Positions 24,989 through 33,061 of a stretch of DNA of 48,538 bases are shown one piece after another; position 1 is the stretch's first letter; each line of letters begins with the position of its first letter. Source of the DNA: Microcaldota archaeon. GTDB lineage: Archaea > Micrarchaeota > Micrarchaeia > Micrarchaeales > Micrarchaeaceae. The stretch covers positions 1 through 48,538 of the forward strand of contig JASHSJ010000018.1 of the NCBI GenBank assembly GCA_030040895.1, read 5' to 3'. The position numbers and the translations under genes were made by a program. The notes beneath the pieces were generated by a model, which had not been told where the DNA came from, ran no database searches, and worked only from the letters and a program-made list of their open reading frames with translations.

Positions 24989-25426
24989 CTAGTAATTGTG
25001 TGTTGCCTTCCTGGTTGCGACAACTATCTGGTTCAAATATTCGTATATCGCAAGCGCGTCGCCTCGAGTAAGCCCGTCTATCTGGCCTTCCCGCCTTTTT
25101 CTGCCCAGGAATTCGGAAACACCAACTGGTTCTCCTCCTACTCTCAAGTAGATTGAAGATGATATGAATCCGTTTTCAAGCCTGACGCTGACTATGCTCT
25201 CAAATGGTATCGACTCTATGTCCTTCCTCATGCCAAGAGTGACCCTGTTAAGTATTATCACGCGCTTGCTTGTCACAACAACGGTGGTTGGATTTATCGG
25301 TGCCATGCCGGGCCCGAGCGCCCTCTGAGTGGCAGTGACCATGACCTTCTCCTGGTCGTCGAGCAGCGTTTTGACGGCGTTAACGTCCTTGTCATATATC
25401 GGCATTGGTCTCAATATTACTGACAT
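24989..25426 (-). CDS. PH-like domain protein (YokE/bPH type)
   Basis: 145 residues, cytosolic. The core TTVVVTSKRVIILNRVTLG then IPFESIVSVRLENG and SSSIYLRVGG has the strand pattern of bacterial PH-like domains (YokE/SHOCT-associated). The C-terminal helix is EIYEYLNQ-like (ALAIYEYLNQIVVATR). Such domains bind membranes or proteins; the role here is unknown. A TATA-like TTATTAAATG at 25431-25440 is too close to ATG 25426 and would fit ATG 25405 (MPIYDKDV) better, so the protein may be seven residues shorter. Confidence 0.65.
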   Translation of the reverse strand: MSVILRPMPIYDKDVNAVKTLLDDQEKVMVTATQRALGPGMAPINPTTVVVTSKRVIILNRVTLGMRKDIESIPFESIVSVRLENGFISSSIYLRVGGEPVGVSEFLGRKRREGQIDGLTRGDALAIYEYLNQIVVATRKATHNY

Positions 25427-25448
25427 CGTTCATTTAATAAGTATCGCA

Positions 25449-26333
25449 TTATCTCGATATTCTATCAAACTTCTTGAGCACCCGCGGAAGTGCCCCGATA
25501 ATATCCGTCGCCAGTATGTGGACTCCCTTTTCCTTGGATAGAATATCACCGGCAAGCGAATGGGCTCTAACGCCCGCAACTGCGCTCTCAAAAAGATCGT
25601 TGTGCTGGGCTGCGTAGCTTGCAATTATTCCGGCGAGAACGTCGCCAGTCCCCATTGTTGCTAGCGCTGGAGATTTTGCGATATTGACTTTGAGTCTTGT
25701 CCCGTCAGTTATAATTGTCTCGTGGCCCTTGAGCACTAGAGTACAGCCATGCTTGTTGGAGAAATTCCTGGCCGCCCCAATCCTATCAGCCGTATCTCTG
25801 CCCTCAAGCTCAATTCCGGTAAGCGTTTTGAATTCTCCGTCATGCGGCGTTAGGATCATGTTGCGCGTTATAATGCTTTTCTTTTTGCTAACCAAACCTA
25901 TCACGCCCGCATCTATGATTATAGGCTTTCCGGCCCTTTCTTCGGCCCTTACGAGCCTTTCGAGAAGCGCCATTTGAAGCTTCTGGATGCCCGGGCCCAT
26001 TACTATTGCGTCGTGTCTTATTCCTTCAATTGTTTTTACATAGTCACTTTCGTTGCCAGTGAGTTCTTTCAGCACAAAAACAGGTGAAAGATCAGAAAGG
26101 GCTTGGAAAAGCCCTTTTGGGGCTGCAACAGTGACAAATCCTGACACAGTCCTCAGGGCAGCTATTGCGTTGTTTGCGGCGTATGCTGCCATAACTGCCG
26201 CTCCGCGCCACTCCCTGCTATCTGCTATAATTAGCACCCTGCCCCTTGAGTATTTGTAGGAATGCAATCCAACTGGTTTGGTTGCCTTTCTTATGTCTTT
26301 GTCGGCCGTGAGTATGCCTTTTAAGCTTTGCAT
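25449..26333 (-). CDS. nnrD: ADP/ATP-dependent NAD(P)H-hydrate dehydratase
   Basis: Repairs hydrated NAD(P)H. 294 residues from ATG 26333, a ribokinase-like fold matching the YjeF C-terminal domain. Motifs: RGRVLIIADSREWRGAAVMA near the start, VMGPGIQ, NMILTPHDGEFKTLTG, LVLKGHETII, and the catalytic anion-hole MGTGDVLAGIIA. The epimerase domain (NnrE/YjeF-N) that is often fused to it is missing from this protein and from the window. The frame runs to TTG 26369, but the TATA core at 26352-26364 makes 26333 the leaderless start. Confidence 0.92.
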   Translation of the reverse strand: MQSLKGILTADKDIRKATKPVGLHSYKYSRGRVLIIADSREWRGAAVMAAYAANNAIAALRTVSGFVTVAAPKGLFQALSDLSPVFVLKELTGNESDYVKTIEGIRHDAIVMGPGIQKLQMALLERLVRAEERAGKPIIIDAGVIGLVSKKKSIITRNMILTPHDGEFKTLTGIELEGRDTADRIGAARNFSNKHGCTLVLKGHETIITDGTRLKVNIAKSPALATMGTGDVLAGIIASYAAQHNDLFESAVAGVRAHSLAGDILSKEKGVHILATDIIGALPRVLKKFDRISR

Positions 26334-26351
26334 GGTATAGATGATGTAGCA

Positions 26352-26364
26352 GTGTTTAAATTCC
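26352..26364. promoter_or_regulatory. Shared TATA core for nnrD and the AbrB-like gene
   Basis: GTGTTTAAATTCC, nearly palindromic. About 25 bases before nnrD ATG 26333 on the minus strand and about 23 before ATT 26381 on the plus strand. Confidence 0.6.
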
Positions 26365-26371
26365 TGCATCG

Positions 26372-26377
26372 GGTGAT
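26372..26377 (+). promoter_or_regulatory. Ribosome binding site GGTGAT pointing to an ATT start
   Basis: GGTGAT-GCG-ATT: a perfect GGTGAT with the window's usual three-base gap, followed by ATT in the frame of the AbrB-like gene. The next conventional start (GTG 26399) lies 21 bases away. Confidence 0.5.
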
Positions 26378-26380
26378 GCG

Positions 26381-27226
26381 ATTTCTAGGATCTACAGGGT
26401 GAAGGACAAGCTGGCGGTCTATCTTCCATACGACATGGTGAAGGCACTGGAGCTGAAGGAGGGAGAGGAAATAGACTTCCTGCCCAGAGGCACTTACTAC
26501 ATGGTAGCGAAGAAGAGCGCGCTTGCCGACATGATGATTGGGATGGCACAACCAGCGGCCAAGGATGGAAAGCCGCAGCAGCCGGGGATAAGCCAGGAAG
26601 AACTGGCAGTCCTGAAGAAGATAGATACCATAAGATACAATGATAGGACGAAGGAACGATTGAAAAAGCTGCTTGACATAGACGAAAGGAAGATATTGGT
26701 AAGGCTGATAAAGAAGAAATACGTCTCGGCATTCAAGAAGCAAGGAGAGACGGAGTTCAAGTACGGAATAGCAAAGTCGATTTACAACAAGTTCTTGATG
26801 AGAACCGGCCAGCAAACAGCCACACAACAGGCATCACAGCAAACAAGAACCGAGCCAAGGAAGTGGGAACAGAAACTTGGATCTGATACATCATATGTGG
26901 ATCTCCTCGAGTCAAATGGTTACATAGTCATACCAAACCAGATTGAGGCAACAAACGTGTCAAAGTCTCTGGAGGCGAGCATAAGGGGGGGCATGGTAGT
27001 GGGAATACGCGCGTTCAACAGAAAATACTACATAGCACTAAAGTCATTTGTCGCGAAGAACGCGCCAAAGATAATGAAGCTGATACAGCAGAGGGCAAGG
27101 CCAGTGGAAGAGATATCAAAGGAAACTGACATAGATGAAGAAGGAGCAAGGGCTGTCCTCTACATACTATCAGAGAGTGGAGAGGTAGCTGAGGTAAAGC
27201 GTGATGTTTTCAGGGCCGTATCCTGA
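26381..27226 (+). CDS. AbrB-like N-terminus plus C-terminal helical/winged-helix protein
   Basis: 281 residues if it starts at ATT 26381, 275 from GTG 26399. Residues ~6-40 (YRVKDKLAVYLPYDMVKALE, GEEIDFLPRGTYYMV) have the swapped-hairpin look of SpoVT-AbrB domains. The middle is helical and basic (TKERLKKLLDIDERKILVRL), then a Gln/Thr-rich linker. After SYVDLLESNGYIVIPNQIEA comes a second alpha/beta segment, ending in a likely winged helix (EEISKETDIDEEGARAVLYI). Probably a DNA-binding regulator; targets unknown. It is convergent with secG, whose stop begins at the very next base. Confidence 0.65.
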   Translation: MSRIYRVKDKLAVYLPYDMVKALELKEGEEIDFLPRGTYYMVAKKSALADMMIGMAQPAAKDGKPQQPGISQEELAVLKKIDTIRYNDRTKERLKKLLDIDERKILVRLIKKKYVSAFKKQGETEFKYGIAKSIYNKFLMRTGQQTATQQASQQTRTEPRKWEQKLGSDTSYVDLLESNGYIVIPNQIEATNVSKSLEASIRGGMVVGIRAFNRKYYIALKSFVAKNAPKIMKLIQQRARPVEEISKETDIDEEGARAVLYILSESGEVAEVKRDVFRAVS

Positions 27227-27382
27227 TTAGCCGACAAGGAAGTGGTTTGCCACGATCACTACTATGGCAAAGGCTACAACTACGACTACCACTAGCTTGG
27301 GATTAAGCTTTGGCCCGTTTGTCTGGGCGTCATAAAAGTTTATGATTCCTGCCTGTGACTGCGGCGATCCTATTCCTGCCAT
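27227..27382 (-). CDS. secG: Preprotein translocase subunit SecG (Sec61-beta)
   Basis: 51 residues, ATG 27382 to TAA 27227. Small accessory subunit of the SecYEG translocon. The pattern AGIINFYDAQTNGPKLNP, then one TM segment (LVVVVVVAFAIVVIVANHFL) and no polar tail, fits Sec61-beta (G-x-x-x-FY ... K-x-x-P before a C-terminal anchor). The cytoplasmic N-terminus is short. No clear TATA at normal distance; TAATTAAG at ~27391-27398 is only 13 bases away. SecE is at 31.6 kb, so the translocon genes are scattered. Confidence 0.82.
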   Translation of the reverse strand: MAGIGSPQSQAGIINFYDAQTNGPKLNPKLVVVVVVAFAIVVIVANHFLVG

Positions 27383-27439
27383 GTATTCACTTAATTAGAT
27401 TGTGGCGATAGTATTCTTAGTCTTTACGCTAGGTTACAT

Positions 27440-27673
27440 TTATTTGCCAAGATACTTAAATCTGGGAACTCTCTTTCCTCCAGCAAGAACCTTCTCTAGG
27501 AACATCTTCTTGGGGCGTATCCAGATAGAATTGTTTCCAAACTCCCTACTGTAGTATAAGGCTTGGTAAACAACAAACTCCTGTGATGGCCTTTCGCTAT
27601 GTCTAGCTACACCGATAACCCTGTAGAGGCCTCCCTTGTAGTGCTTGTATCTGCCGAGTTTTATTCTTTGCAT
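27440..27673 (-). CDS. DUF1653 family protein
   Basis: 77 residues, matching the whole DUF1653 domain: GRYKHYKGGLYRVIGVARHS, FVVYQALYYS, SIWIRPKKMFLEKV and VPRFKYLGK. It is a small beta-barrel-like domain that is common in bacteria and scattered in archaea; function is not established. Starts ATG 27673, 26 bases after the YchF-type gene's stop in the same direction, so it may be co-transcribed. Confidence 0.9.
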   Translation of the reverse strand: MQRIKLGRYKHYKGGLYRVIGVARHSERPSQEFVVYQALYYSREFGNNSIWIRPKKMFLEKVLAGGKRVPRFKYLGK

Positions 27674-27699
27674 ATTCTTTCATCAGATTAAACATTTAG

Positions 27700-28872
27700 C
27701 TACTTCACAGCGCTTACTATCTTTAATACATCCTCGTCCTGAAGGACGTAATCTTTTGCAAGCCTCTTCTTTGTCTTTGTGTCTATTGCATACAGCATCT
27801 TGTTCGCTATCTCAGTATGTATCTTCATGGCGAGGTCGTGTGCCGTAGATCCGCTGTTAATGAGCACGCAGTCCGGCAGCACGTTGCCGAAGTGGTCAGA
27901 ATATTTGTTCTCATCTTCAACAGGATAAACTGTAATGTTGCCAAGAAGACCAAAAACAACTCGATTGACAAGTTCTTGGACATTTGTGCCCTTGCTCTTT
28001 ATGAAGTCCTGCATGTATTTGAGTGCCTGCTTTCGTTCCTCGGATTCATTTTCATCAAGCCACTTGAAATCACGGGCCCCTGGCTTGTAGTCTATGAGCC
28101 CCATCTTTGCCGCCTTCCTCAATGCCAGCTCCATTGCCCCAGAGCACGCAACGACATTTTCCCTGCCAAACTCCCTCTCGAGAAGCGCGACATTCTGCTC
28201 AGAACCGTGGACATCTGACTTGTTTGCGGCTATGAGAATAGGCTTCGTTTCCTCAAGCAGCTCTGCGGAGAATCTCTCTATGCCCTCATCAGACCACTCT
28301 GGCTTGTTTGTTGACAATGAGACTGCGTTCGCGGCCTTTGCTATGCCATCCTTTGTGACCTTGAAGCTGGTAAGGACTTCGTATAGCGCCTCATCTCCAT
28401 CCTTTCTCTTGGATATGGCATTCATGTGTTTCTCGATTATCCCGGCAAGCCACTGCACCAGTTCATTCTTCACCATATTGACATCGTCAACTGGATTAGA
28501 TCCGGTGCTCTTGTTTCCTGCAGGGTCTGTCTTGCCACTGGCATCAACGACGATTATCAGCGCATCGGCAGCCACCAGGTCATTGAGAAACTGGTTTCCC
28601 ATTCCCTTGCCTTCATGGGCCCCTTCGACAAGTCCTGCCACATCTGTCACATTCACTGGTATCAGTCTTGTCCCGGATACGCAAAGCGAGTTCCTCGCAT
28701 TGCACTGGACTCCAAGCTTCACGTGTGCGCACTCTGTTGTTGCATACGTTATGCCGGTATTGGGCTGGATGGTAGTGAACGGATAATCAGCAATGGCCAC
28801 GTCGTTCATCGTCATGGCTGAGAACAGCGTGCTCTTTCCTTTGTTCGGTGCCCCGATGATCCCAATCAGCAT
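27700..28872 (-). CDS. YchF/OBG-type GTPase with C-terminal TGS domain
   Basis: 390 residues. P-loop GAPNKGKST (7-15), switch region DYPFTTIQPNTG, G3 as VTDVAGLVEGAHEGKG, and G4 as LIAANKSDV. Because G4 is NKSD, the protein should prefer GTP, unlike bacterial YchF, whose NMxE favours ATP; it fits the archaeal/Ygr210-like branch. The last ~80 residues (NITVYPVED ... VLQDEDVLKIV) form a TGS domain. Likely ribosome-associated. GTGAC-TTT-ATG gives a ribosome site with the three-base gap. The stop of the permease is four bases upstream. Confidence 0.9.
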   Translation of the reverse strand: MLIGIIGAPNKGKSTLFSAMTMNDVAIADYPFTTIQPNTGITYATTECAHVKLGVQCNARNSLCVSGTRLIPVNVTDVAGLVEGAHEGKGMGNQFLNDLVAADALIIVVDASGKTDPAGNKSTGSNPVDDVNMVKNELVQWLAGIIEKHMNAISKRKDGDEALYEVLTSFKVTKDGIAKAANAVSLSTNKPEWSDEGIERFSAELLEETKPILIAANKSDVHGSEQNVALLEREFGRENVVACSGAMELALRKAAKMGLIDYKPGARDFKWLDENESEERKQALKYMQDFIKSKGTNVQELVNRVVFGLLGNITVYPVEDENKYSDHFGNVLPDCVLINSGSTAHDLAMKIHTEIANKMLYAIDTKTKKRLAKDYVLQDEDVLKIVSAVK

Positions 28873-28876
28873 AAAG

Positions 28877-30196
28877 TCACTTGAACAGCTTCCTCCTTAC
28901 TATCTTCTTTTGCCCTTTCTCCACAAGGCCGTAGTATGTTATCATCGATGCCAGTATAAATACGATCCCTATTATGAGAGGTATAGTTGGCATCCCGATC
29001 ATGAACAGCAGCAGCGCTATCACTGCCACGACCGGTAGATACGGATATCCTGGCATCTTGAATTCTCCGACTACTCCCGCCCTCCTGTAGTGTATAAGCG
29101 CCAGGCTTCCCATCATATAAGCAAAGAGCAGGCCGAAATTGCTTATCGATGCTATGACATAGATGTTTCCAGTGAACAGCATCACTATCCCTATGGCAGA
29201 CGAGAGTAGTATAGCTGTCGGGGCAACATCGCGTTTTTTGTTGAAGTTCCTGAGCCACGAGGGAAGCAGCCTGTCTTCTGCCATCTGATAAAGGACACGC
29301 GACGCGCTGAGTATTCTCGCTATTGTCGCAGACGCAGTGGCTATCAGGGCGCCGATCGCAACAAGTATAAGCAGCCATTCTGGCGCTGATGCCTGCTGCA
29401 GCGCAGCCGCAAGCGGGTCTGCTATCGAAACAGAATACTGGCTTGTGGGAAGTAGCCATATCATGCCAACAACTATCATGACATAGAGCACTATGCTTAT
29501 GATGACAGAAAGCAGTATCGCGAGTGCTGCCTTTTTCGGCCCTCCCCTCACATCAGAGGTGAACGTTGAAACGGTCTGGAATCCTGAATAAGCGAAGAAT
29601 ATCACAATGCTCGCAGCAAAGAGAGATGAAAGGCTTCCCTGTTCTGCCGTTGTCTGGAAGTTAGAAATACTGAATCCATTTCCAAGCGCAAACATCAGCG
29701 CAAAGCCTATGAAGGCAAGCAGCACGAACGCCTTTATCACTACCAGAACAAAATCCGTCTCTATGGCGCTCCTTATCCCGATAAGGTTTATGACTGCCAG
29801 TGCTATTATCAGTGCGATAGCGAAGATTATCTCGTATGAGGCTACGCTTATCCCAAGCACTGTGGCGAGATAAGATCCAAACCCAAGGGCTATCACAGCT
29901 ATTCCGGATGAATAGCTGAAATACTGCACTATTCCTGTCATGAATCCGAGTTCGCTGCCAAATGCATTATACGCATATGAGTATGATGCGCCCTTTGTTT
30001 TCGGCAGTATCGACCCGAGTTCCCCCACCTCAAGCGCTATTATTATTGCGACTATTCCGACAAGAAGGAAAGCGAGAAGGGAATTTGCTCCGGCGAGGGC
30101 TATTGTCGTGCCGCTCAGGACGAATATTCCCGCCCCTATTATCGCAGCGAGGCCTGCGCCAGTTGCAAGAGCAAGGCTGAGCTTTCCATCTCCCAT
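28877..30196 (-). CDS. APC-superfamily amino acid permease
   Basis: 439 residues with about twelve TM helices. The first helix carries the APC substrate motif GAGLAAIIGAGIFVLSG, and TM6-equivalent VIFFAYSGFQTVSTFTSDVR the second unwound helix. It imports or exchanges amino acids or polyamines across the membrane; substrate not predictable. Ends with a basic tail (EKGQKKIVRRKLFK). The ribosome site is GTGGC-TTC-ATG. Its promoter likely shares the AT core with tRNA-Leu. Confidence 0.9.
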   Translation of the reverse strand: MGDGKLSLALATGAGLAAIIGAGIFVLSGTTIALAGANSLLAFLLVGIVAIIIALEVGELGSILPKTKGASYSYAYNAFGSELGFMTGIVQYFSYSSGIAVIALGFGSYLATVLGISVASYEIIFAIALIIALAVINLIGIRSAIETDFVLVVIKAFVLLAFIGFALMFALGNGFSISNFQTTAEQGSLSSLFAASIVIFFAYSGFQTVSTFTSDVRGGPKKAALAILLSVIISIVLYVMIVVGMIWLLPTSQYSVSIADPLAAALQQASAPEWLLILVAIGALIATASATIARILSASRVLYQMAEDRLLPSWLRNFNKKRDVAPTAILLSSAIGIVMLFTGNIYVIASISNFGLLFAYMMGSLALIHYRRAGVVGEFKMPGYPYLPVVAVIALLLFMIGMPTIPLIIGIVFILASMITYYGLVEKGQKKIVRRKLFK

Positions 30197-30226
30197 GAAG
30201 CCACTAGAAACCTTATTATAGTGAAT

Positions 30227-30240
30227 GTTAAATATAAAGC
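30227..30240. promoter_or_regulatory. Shared TATA core for tRNA-Leu and the permease
   Basis: GTTAAATATAAAGC. Centred about 25 bases before the tRNA-Leu 5' end (+) and about 37 before permease ATG 30196 (minus strand GCTTTATATTTAAC). Confidence 0.6.
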
Positions 30241-30257
30241 CGTTGATTAACGATGGC

Positions 30258-30342
30258 GCAGGGGTGGCGGAGCCCGGTCAAACGCGCTAGGTTCAGGGCC
30301 TAGTGTCTTAGGACTACGTGAGTTCAAATCTCACCCCCTGCA
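30258..30342 (+). tRNA. tRNA-Leu(CAG)
   Basis: Class II tRNA with a long variable arm (TGTCTTAGGACTAC). Acceptor GCAGGGG/CCCCTGC, anticodon stem CTAGG/CCTAG with loop TTCAGGG (anticodon CAG), T-stem GTGAG/CTCAC with TTCAAAT, discriminator A73. No intron and no encoded CCA. Confidence 0.95.
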
Positions 30343-30353
30343 TATGTGATATT

Positions 30354-30845
30354 ATGAATAGGGTCAGGATTCCAAAGTGCGTGAAAATAAACAGAAACGT
30401 AAATGGCACCGTAAGGTTCCTTGATGTGTTTGGAGGATTTGACAAAGTTCCTGCTGTCAAGCGGATATTTCACGCAAAAACGAGGAAGACTATGCAAACT
30501 CTTATGCTCAGGATAAGCTCAAGGCCAATGGGCTACCTTTGGATTGATGACAAGAAGGGCCGTGTCTGCATAGTATCACGCTACCTGAGAAAAGGTAATG
30601 TAGTTCATCTCTATCTTGATGCCGTGCACGAGCTTGTCCACATAAGGCAGCTGCATCAAGGCAAGAAACTGTTTCATTTCCCAATGAAATACGTGGATTG
30701 GCCAACAGAGATAGAGGCATACAAGCTTACAGTGAAGGAGGCTAAGCGCATAGGCATGAAAAAACCAGAGATAAGGGACTATCTCAAAGTTTTCTGGGCT
30801 AGCGAGAATGACATGGAAAGACTGCACAAAAAAGTAGGACTCTAA
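30354..30845 (+). CDS. Small HExxH metalloprotease-like protein
   Basis: 163 residues from ATG 30354, 12 bases after tRNA-Leu. LDAVHELVHIRQLHQGKKLF carries the zinc-binding HELVH, and PTEIEAYKLTVKEAKRIGM further on could supply the third ligand (E-x-E-A-Y), as in gluzincin/IrrE-like peptidases. N-terminal half has strands (CVKINRNVNGTVRFLDVF; GRVCIVSRYLRKGNVVHLYL). No signal peptide, so cytosolic. TGTGAT-ATT-ATG is a good ribosome site and selects this start over the frame beginning inside the tRNA. Substrate unknown. Confidence 0.7.
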   Translation: MNRVRIPKCVKINRNVNGTVRFLDVFGGFDKVPAVKRIFHAKTRKTMQTLMLRISSRPMGYLWIDDKKGRVCIVSRYLRKGNVVHLYLDAVHELVHIRQLHQGKKLFHFPMKYVDWPTEIEAYKLTVKEAKRIGMKKPEIRDYLKVFWASENDMERLHKKVGL

Positions 30846-31634
30846 TCATTTTTCTGCAGATACCTTGAAAGAACCTGGTGGAAGCTGCTGCATTATGTAA
30901 TCGAGATCATCGTAGGAGAGCAGCTTTGATACATACTTTGCTGCGTCCGATTTCTTGTCCTTGCCTATTCTCACAATGATGTGTTTTTCTATTTTGCTCT
31001 TTTCAAATCTGCTGAATGCAGATGACGGCACCGTAAACAATTTTCCTTCCTTAACAAACATGACAAGTGCAAGCTGCACATTTCTGTGCCACTCACGCTC
31101 GCCGCTTAGCAGGAAGCTTCCAGTCCCGAGTGAACCTTTGCTTGTTGACTTGCTTACTTGGTTTCTTTTCATCGCGTATACATCAACAGTGTTTAGGCCA
31201 TCCTTCCAAGCACTGGAATTACATGCAGCAAACTGCGCCGCTTCTTCCCTAGCCTCAGGTGGAGAATCAATCCCGCCCTTCATTATGGTCACAGAGCCAC
31301 CGAATATATTGGCATGGAAAAATAGATCATTATCATCAAAGTGCTTGCCATTGAGCAGCTCATTCTGGTGAGAATCTCTCCCTCCTATGACAAGAAGGCC
31401 ATTTGAAGTAAAGAACCAATGAAACTTCTCGTACCACTCGCGCTTTTGCTTCTCTATCAACTGCTTTGGCTTTTTCTCAACTGCTTTCTTCTCTGATAGT
31501 TCCTTTAGGCTCTTCTTCAGGTCTCCTATTGCCCTCTCTGCTCCCTGTTTCTTCTGTGCCAACTTCTTGGCCTTCTGATAATAAGCATTAGCATTGTCCT
31601 GGGCACTCTCAGTAAAGTCTATCTCTATCTCCAT
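30846..31634 (-). CDS. Isolated NFACT-R domain protein (C-terminal half of RqcH/NEMF)
   Basis: 262 residues. A coiled coil (YYQKAKKLAQKKQGAERAIG) precedes the NFACT-R/DUF814 domain: WYEKFHWFFTSNGLLVIGGR, DSHQNELL, DDNDLFFHANIFGGSVTIMK, EEAAQFAACNSSAWKDG and VYAMKRNQVSK ... GSFLLSGEREWH. RqcH/NEMF/Tae2 binds 60S/50S subunits with stalled peptidyl-tRNA. Full archaeal proteins also have an N-terminal NFACT-N and HhH region of ~350 residues, absent here. No remnant of it lies upstream; SecE ends four bases before. Either the protein is naturally split or it is a shortened version. Confidence 0.85.
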   Translation of the reverse strand: MEIEIDFTESAQDNANAYYQKAKKLAQKKQGAERAIGDLKKSLKELSEKKAVEKKPKQLIEKQKREWYEKFHWFFTSNGLLVIGGRDSHQNELLNGKHFDDNDLFFHANIFGGSVTIMKGGIDSPPEAREEAAQFAACNSSAWKDGLNTVDVYAMKRNQVSKSTSKGSLGTGSFLLSGEREWHRNVQLALVMFVKEGKLFTVPSSAFSRFEKSKIEKHIIVRIGKDKKSDAAKYVSKLLSYDDLDYIMQQLPPGSFKVSAEK

Positions 31635-31638
31635 GCTC

Positions 31639-31842
31639 TCAGATTGGAATACCAGTGATATATCCTACTATCACAGATATGACGAAGCCGAGCAGGCCTA
31701 TGAGAAGGATTCCTAGCAGTATTATCCTTGCTGTCTTGTTGAATTCTGATGCATCAGGCTTGTAGCTAACATTGAGTATGTGCCGCGAGTTTGACAGGAA
31801 CGCCTTGATTCTTGGTATTGGATTTAAGTTCACTGATAACAC
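31639..31842 (-). CDS. secE: Preprotein translocase subunit SecE (Sec61-gamma)
   Basis: 67 residues, the normal size. An amphipathic helix (IPRIKAFLSNSRHILNVSYKP) with the family's KP-x-x-x-E-F turn precedes one TM helix (IILLGILLIGLLGFVISVIV). Clamps SecY in the translocon. Start GTG 31842 is about 25 bases from the TATA core at 31862-31874, so it is leaderless. It is followed four bases later by the NFACT-R gene, linking export and ribosome quality-control genes. Confidence 0.9.
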   Translation of the reverse strand: MLSVNLNPIPRIKAFLSNSRHILNVSYKPDASEFNKTARIILLGILLIGLLGFVISVIVGYITGIPI

Positions 31843-31861
31843 TGCTGTTAATTTAACAAGT

Positions 31862-31874
31862 ATCTATATATTGC
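31862..31874. promoter_or_regulatory. Shared TATA core for secE and thiI
   Basis: ATCTATATATTGC; on the minus strand GCAATATATAGAT. About 26 bases before secE GTG 31842. On the plus strand it would start transcription ~20 bases before thiI ATG, leaving room for the ribosome site GGGAGGT. Confidence 0.6.
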
Positions 31875-31912
31875 TTGATTCCTTTAATAATATTTCTGTG
31901 GGAGGTAAGCGC

Positions 31913-33061
31913 ATGAAATACGATGCCATAGCCATACATTTCGGGGAGATCTGGCTGAAGGGCAGGAACAGAGGTGCTTTTGTCAAGAGGCTCTATCGGA
32001 ATATAATGGCAGCGATAGAGGGAGAGAGCTTCGACAAGCTGGTAAACGAGAGAGACAGGCTCATGCTCTATCTTAGCAAGGATTCCGACATAGAGAGAAT
32101 AGAAAGTTCACTCGGGAGGGTTTTTGGCGTATCATGGTACGCACCAGTGCTCATAGTTACAAACAAGATACCGGACATATTAAAGGCTGGAAAGGCAGTT
32201 GTAAATAATTCTGGAGTTGAAAAGGTAAAGATATCTGCATCGCGTTCATACAAAGGCCTTTCATATGACTCGACTGATGTTGTAAGCGCTTTCTTGAAGG
32301 ACAAGAAGCTGGGTTTTGATGCTGACAAGAATTCGGAACATGAGCTAAACATAAACATAAGGGCAAATGACGCACTTCTGCGCATGGGAAAGATCAAGGG
32401 ACGCGGCGGGCTGCCAGTCGGATCATCAGGAAAGGCAGTAATACTACTGTCTGGCGGAATAGACTCACCGTTGTCTGCATTTTATGCCATGAAAAAGGGC
32501 CTGATCCCAATCTATCTCCACATTCATGCATTCCCTAGCAACGACATTGCGGAGAAATCAAAGATCGGATCGATAGTCTCTATGCTCTCAAGATATTCAA
32601 ATGGGGCAAAGATTTACTATGTACCTGCACATGTTTTCCAAGCGCACACAGTCAAGATTCCAAAGAGCCATGAACTCGTTCTTTTCAAATACTTTGCATA
32701 CATGCTTGCTGAACAGGTAGCAAAGAAGGAAGGGGCAAAAGTCATAGTGACTGGAGAAAGCCTCGCGCAAGTCGCTTCGCAGACTGTTGACAATCTTATC
32801 GCCTCTGAACAGGACACAAAGCTTTTCATAATGAGGCCACTCATCGGCTTCGACAAACAGCAGATAATCAACGAAGCCAAGAACCTGGGAACCTATGAAC
32901 TTTCCATACAGGAATATCCTGATGTTTGTTCCTTCAGGGCCAGGCACCCATCAACGGCTGCTAATGCTTCCTTTGTGAAGAAGCTTGTGAGGAGCGCGAA
33001 GCTTCGTACTGCACTAGGTACAACACTCAGGAAATCTATTTCCCTTGATGTTGGGATGTAA
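31913..33061 (+). CDS. thiI: tRNA 4-thiouridine synthetase ThiI (THUMP and PP-loop)
   Basis: 382 residues from ATG 31913. N-terminal ferredoxin-like and THUMP domains occupy ~1-165, then a PP-loop ATPase: VILLSGGIDSPLSAFYAMKK. VTGESLAQVASQTVDNL and EYPDVCSFRARHPST match ThiI. It thiolates U8 of tRNAs and may feed thiamine synthesis. There is no C-terminal rhodanese, as usual in archaea. GGGAGGT at 31900-31906 is the strongest Shine-Dalgarno here and excludes the 47-codon upstream extension. Its last 26 bases overlap the convergent Rio1 gene. Confidence 0.93.
   Translation: MKYDAIAIHFGEIWLKGRNRGAFVKRLYRNIMAAIEGESFDKLVNERDRLMLYLSKDSDIERIESSLGRVFGVSWYAPVLIVTNKIPDILKAGKAVVNNSGVEKVKISASRSYKGLSYDSTDVVSAFLKDKKLGFDADKNSEHELNINIRANDALLRMGKIKGRGGLPVGSSGKAVILLSGGIDSPLSAFYAMKKGLIPIYLHIHAFPSNDIAEKSKIGSIVSMLSRYSNGAKIYYVPAHVFQAHTVKIPKSHELVLFKYFAYMLAEQVAKKEGAKVIVTGESLAQVASQTVDNLIASEQDTKLFIMRPLIGFDKQQIINEAKNLGTYELSIQEYPDVCSFRARHPSTAANASFVKKLVRSAKLRTALGTTLRKSISLDVGM

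Noticed and set aside
27817-28218. Plus-strand ORF of 133 codons
   Set aside because: Antisense to the TGS/G-domain region of the YchF-type gene; no independent support.
28094-28786. A 230-codon open frame on the plus strand
   Set aside because: It lies entirely antisense to the YchF-type GTPase, whose G motifs are intact; its own translation shows no recognisable features.
28866-29459. A 197-codon minus-strand frame within the permease
   Set aside because: Same strand, different frame from the APC permease; Cys/Arg-rich nonsense composition and no plausible start context.
31772-31912. 47-codon N-terminal extension of thiI
   Set aside because: Overlaps secE and its promoter antisense; GGGAGGT before ATG 31913 and family alignment fix the shorter start.
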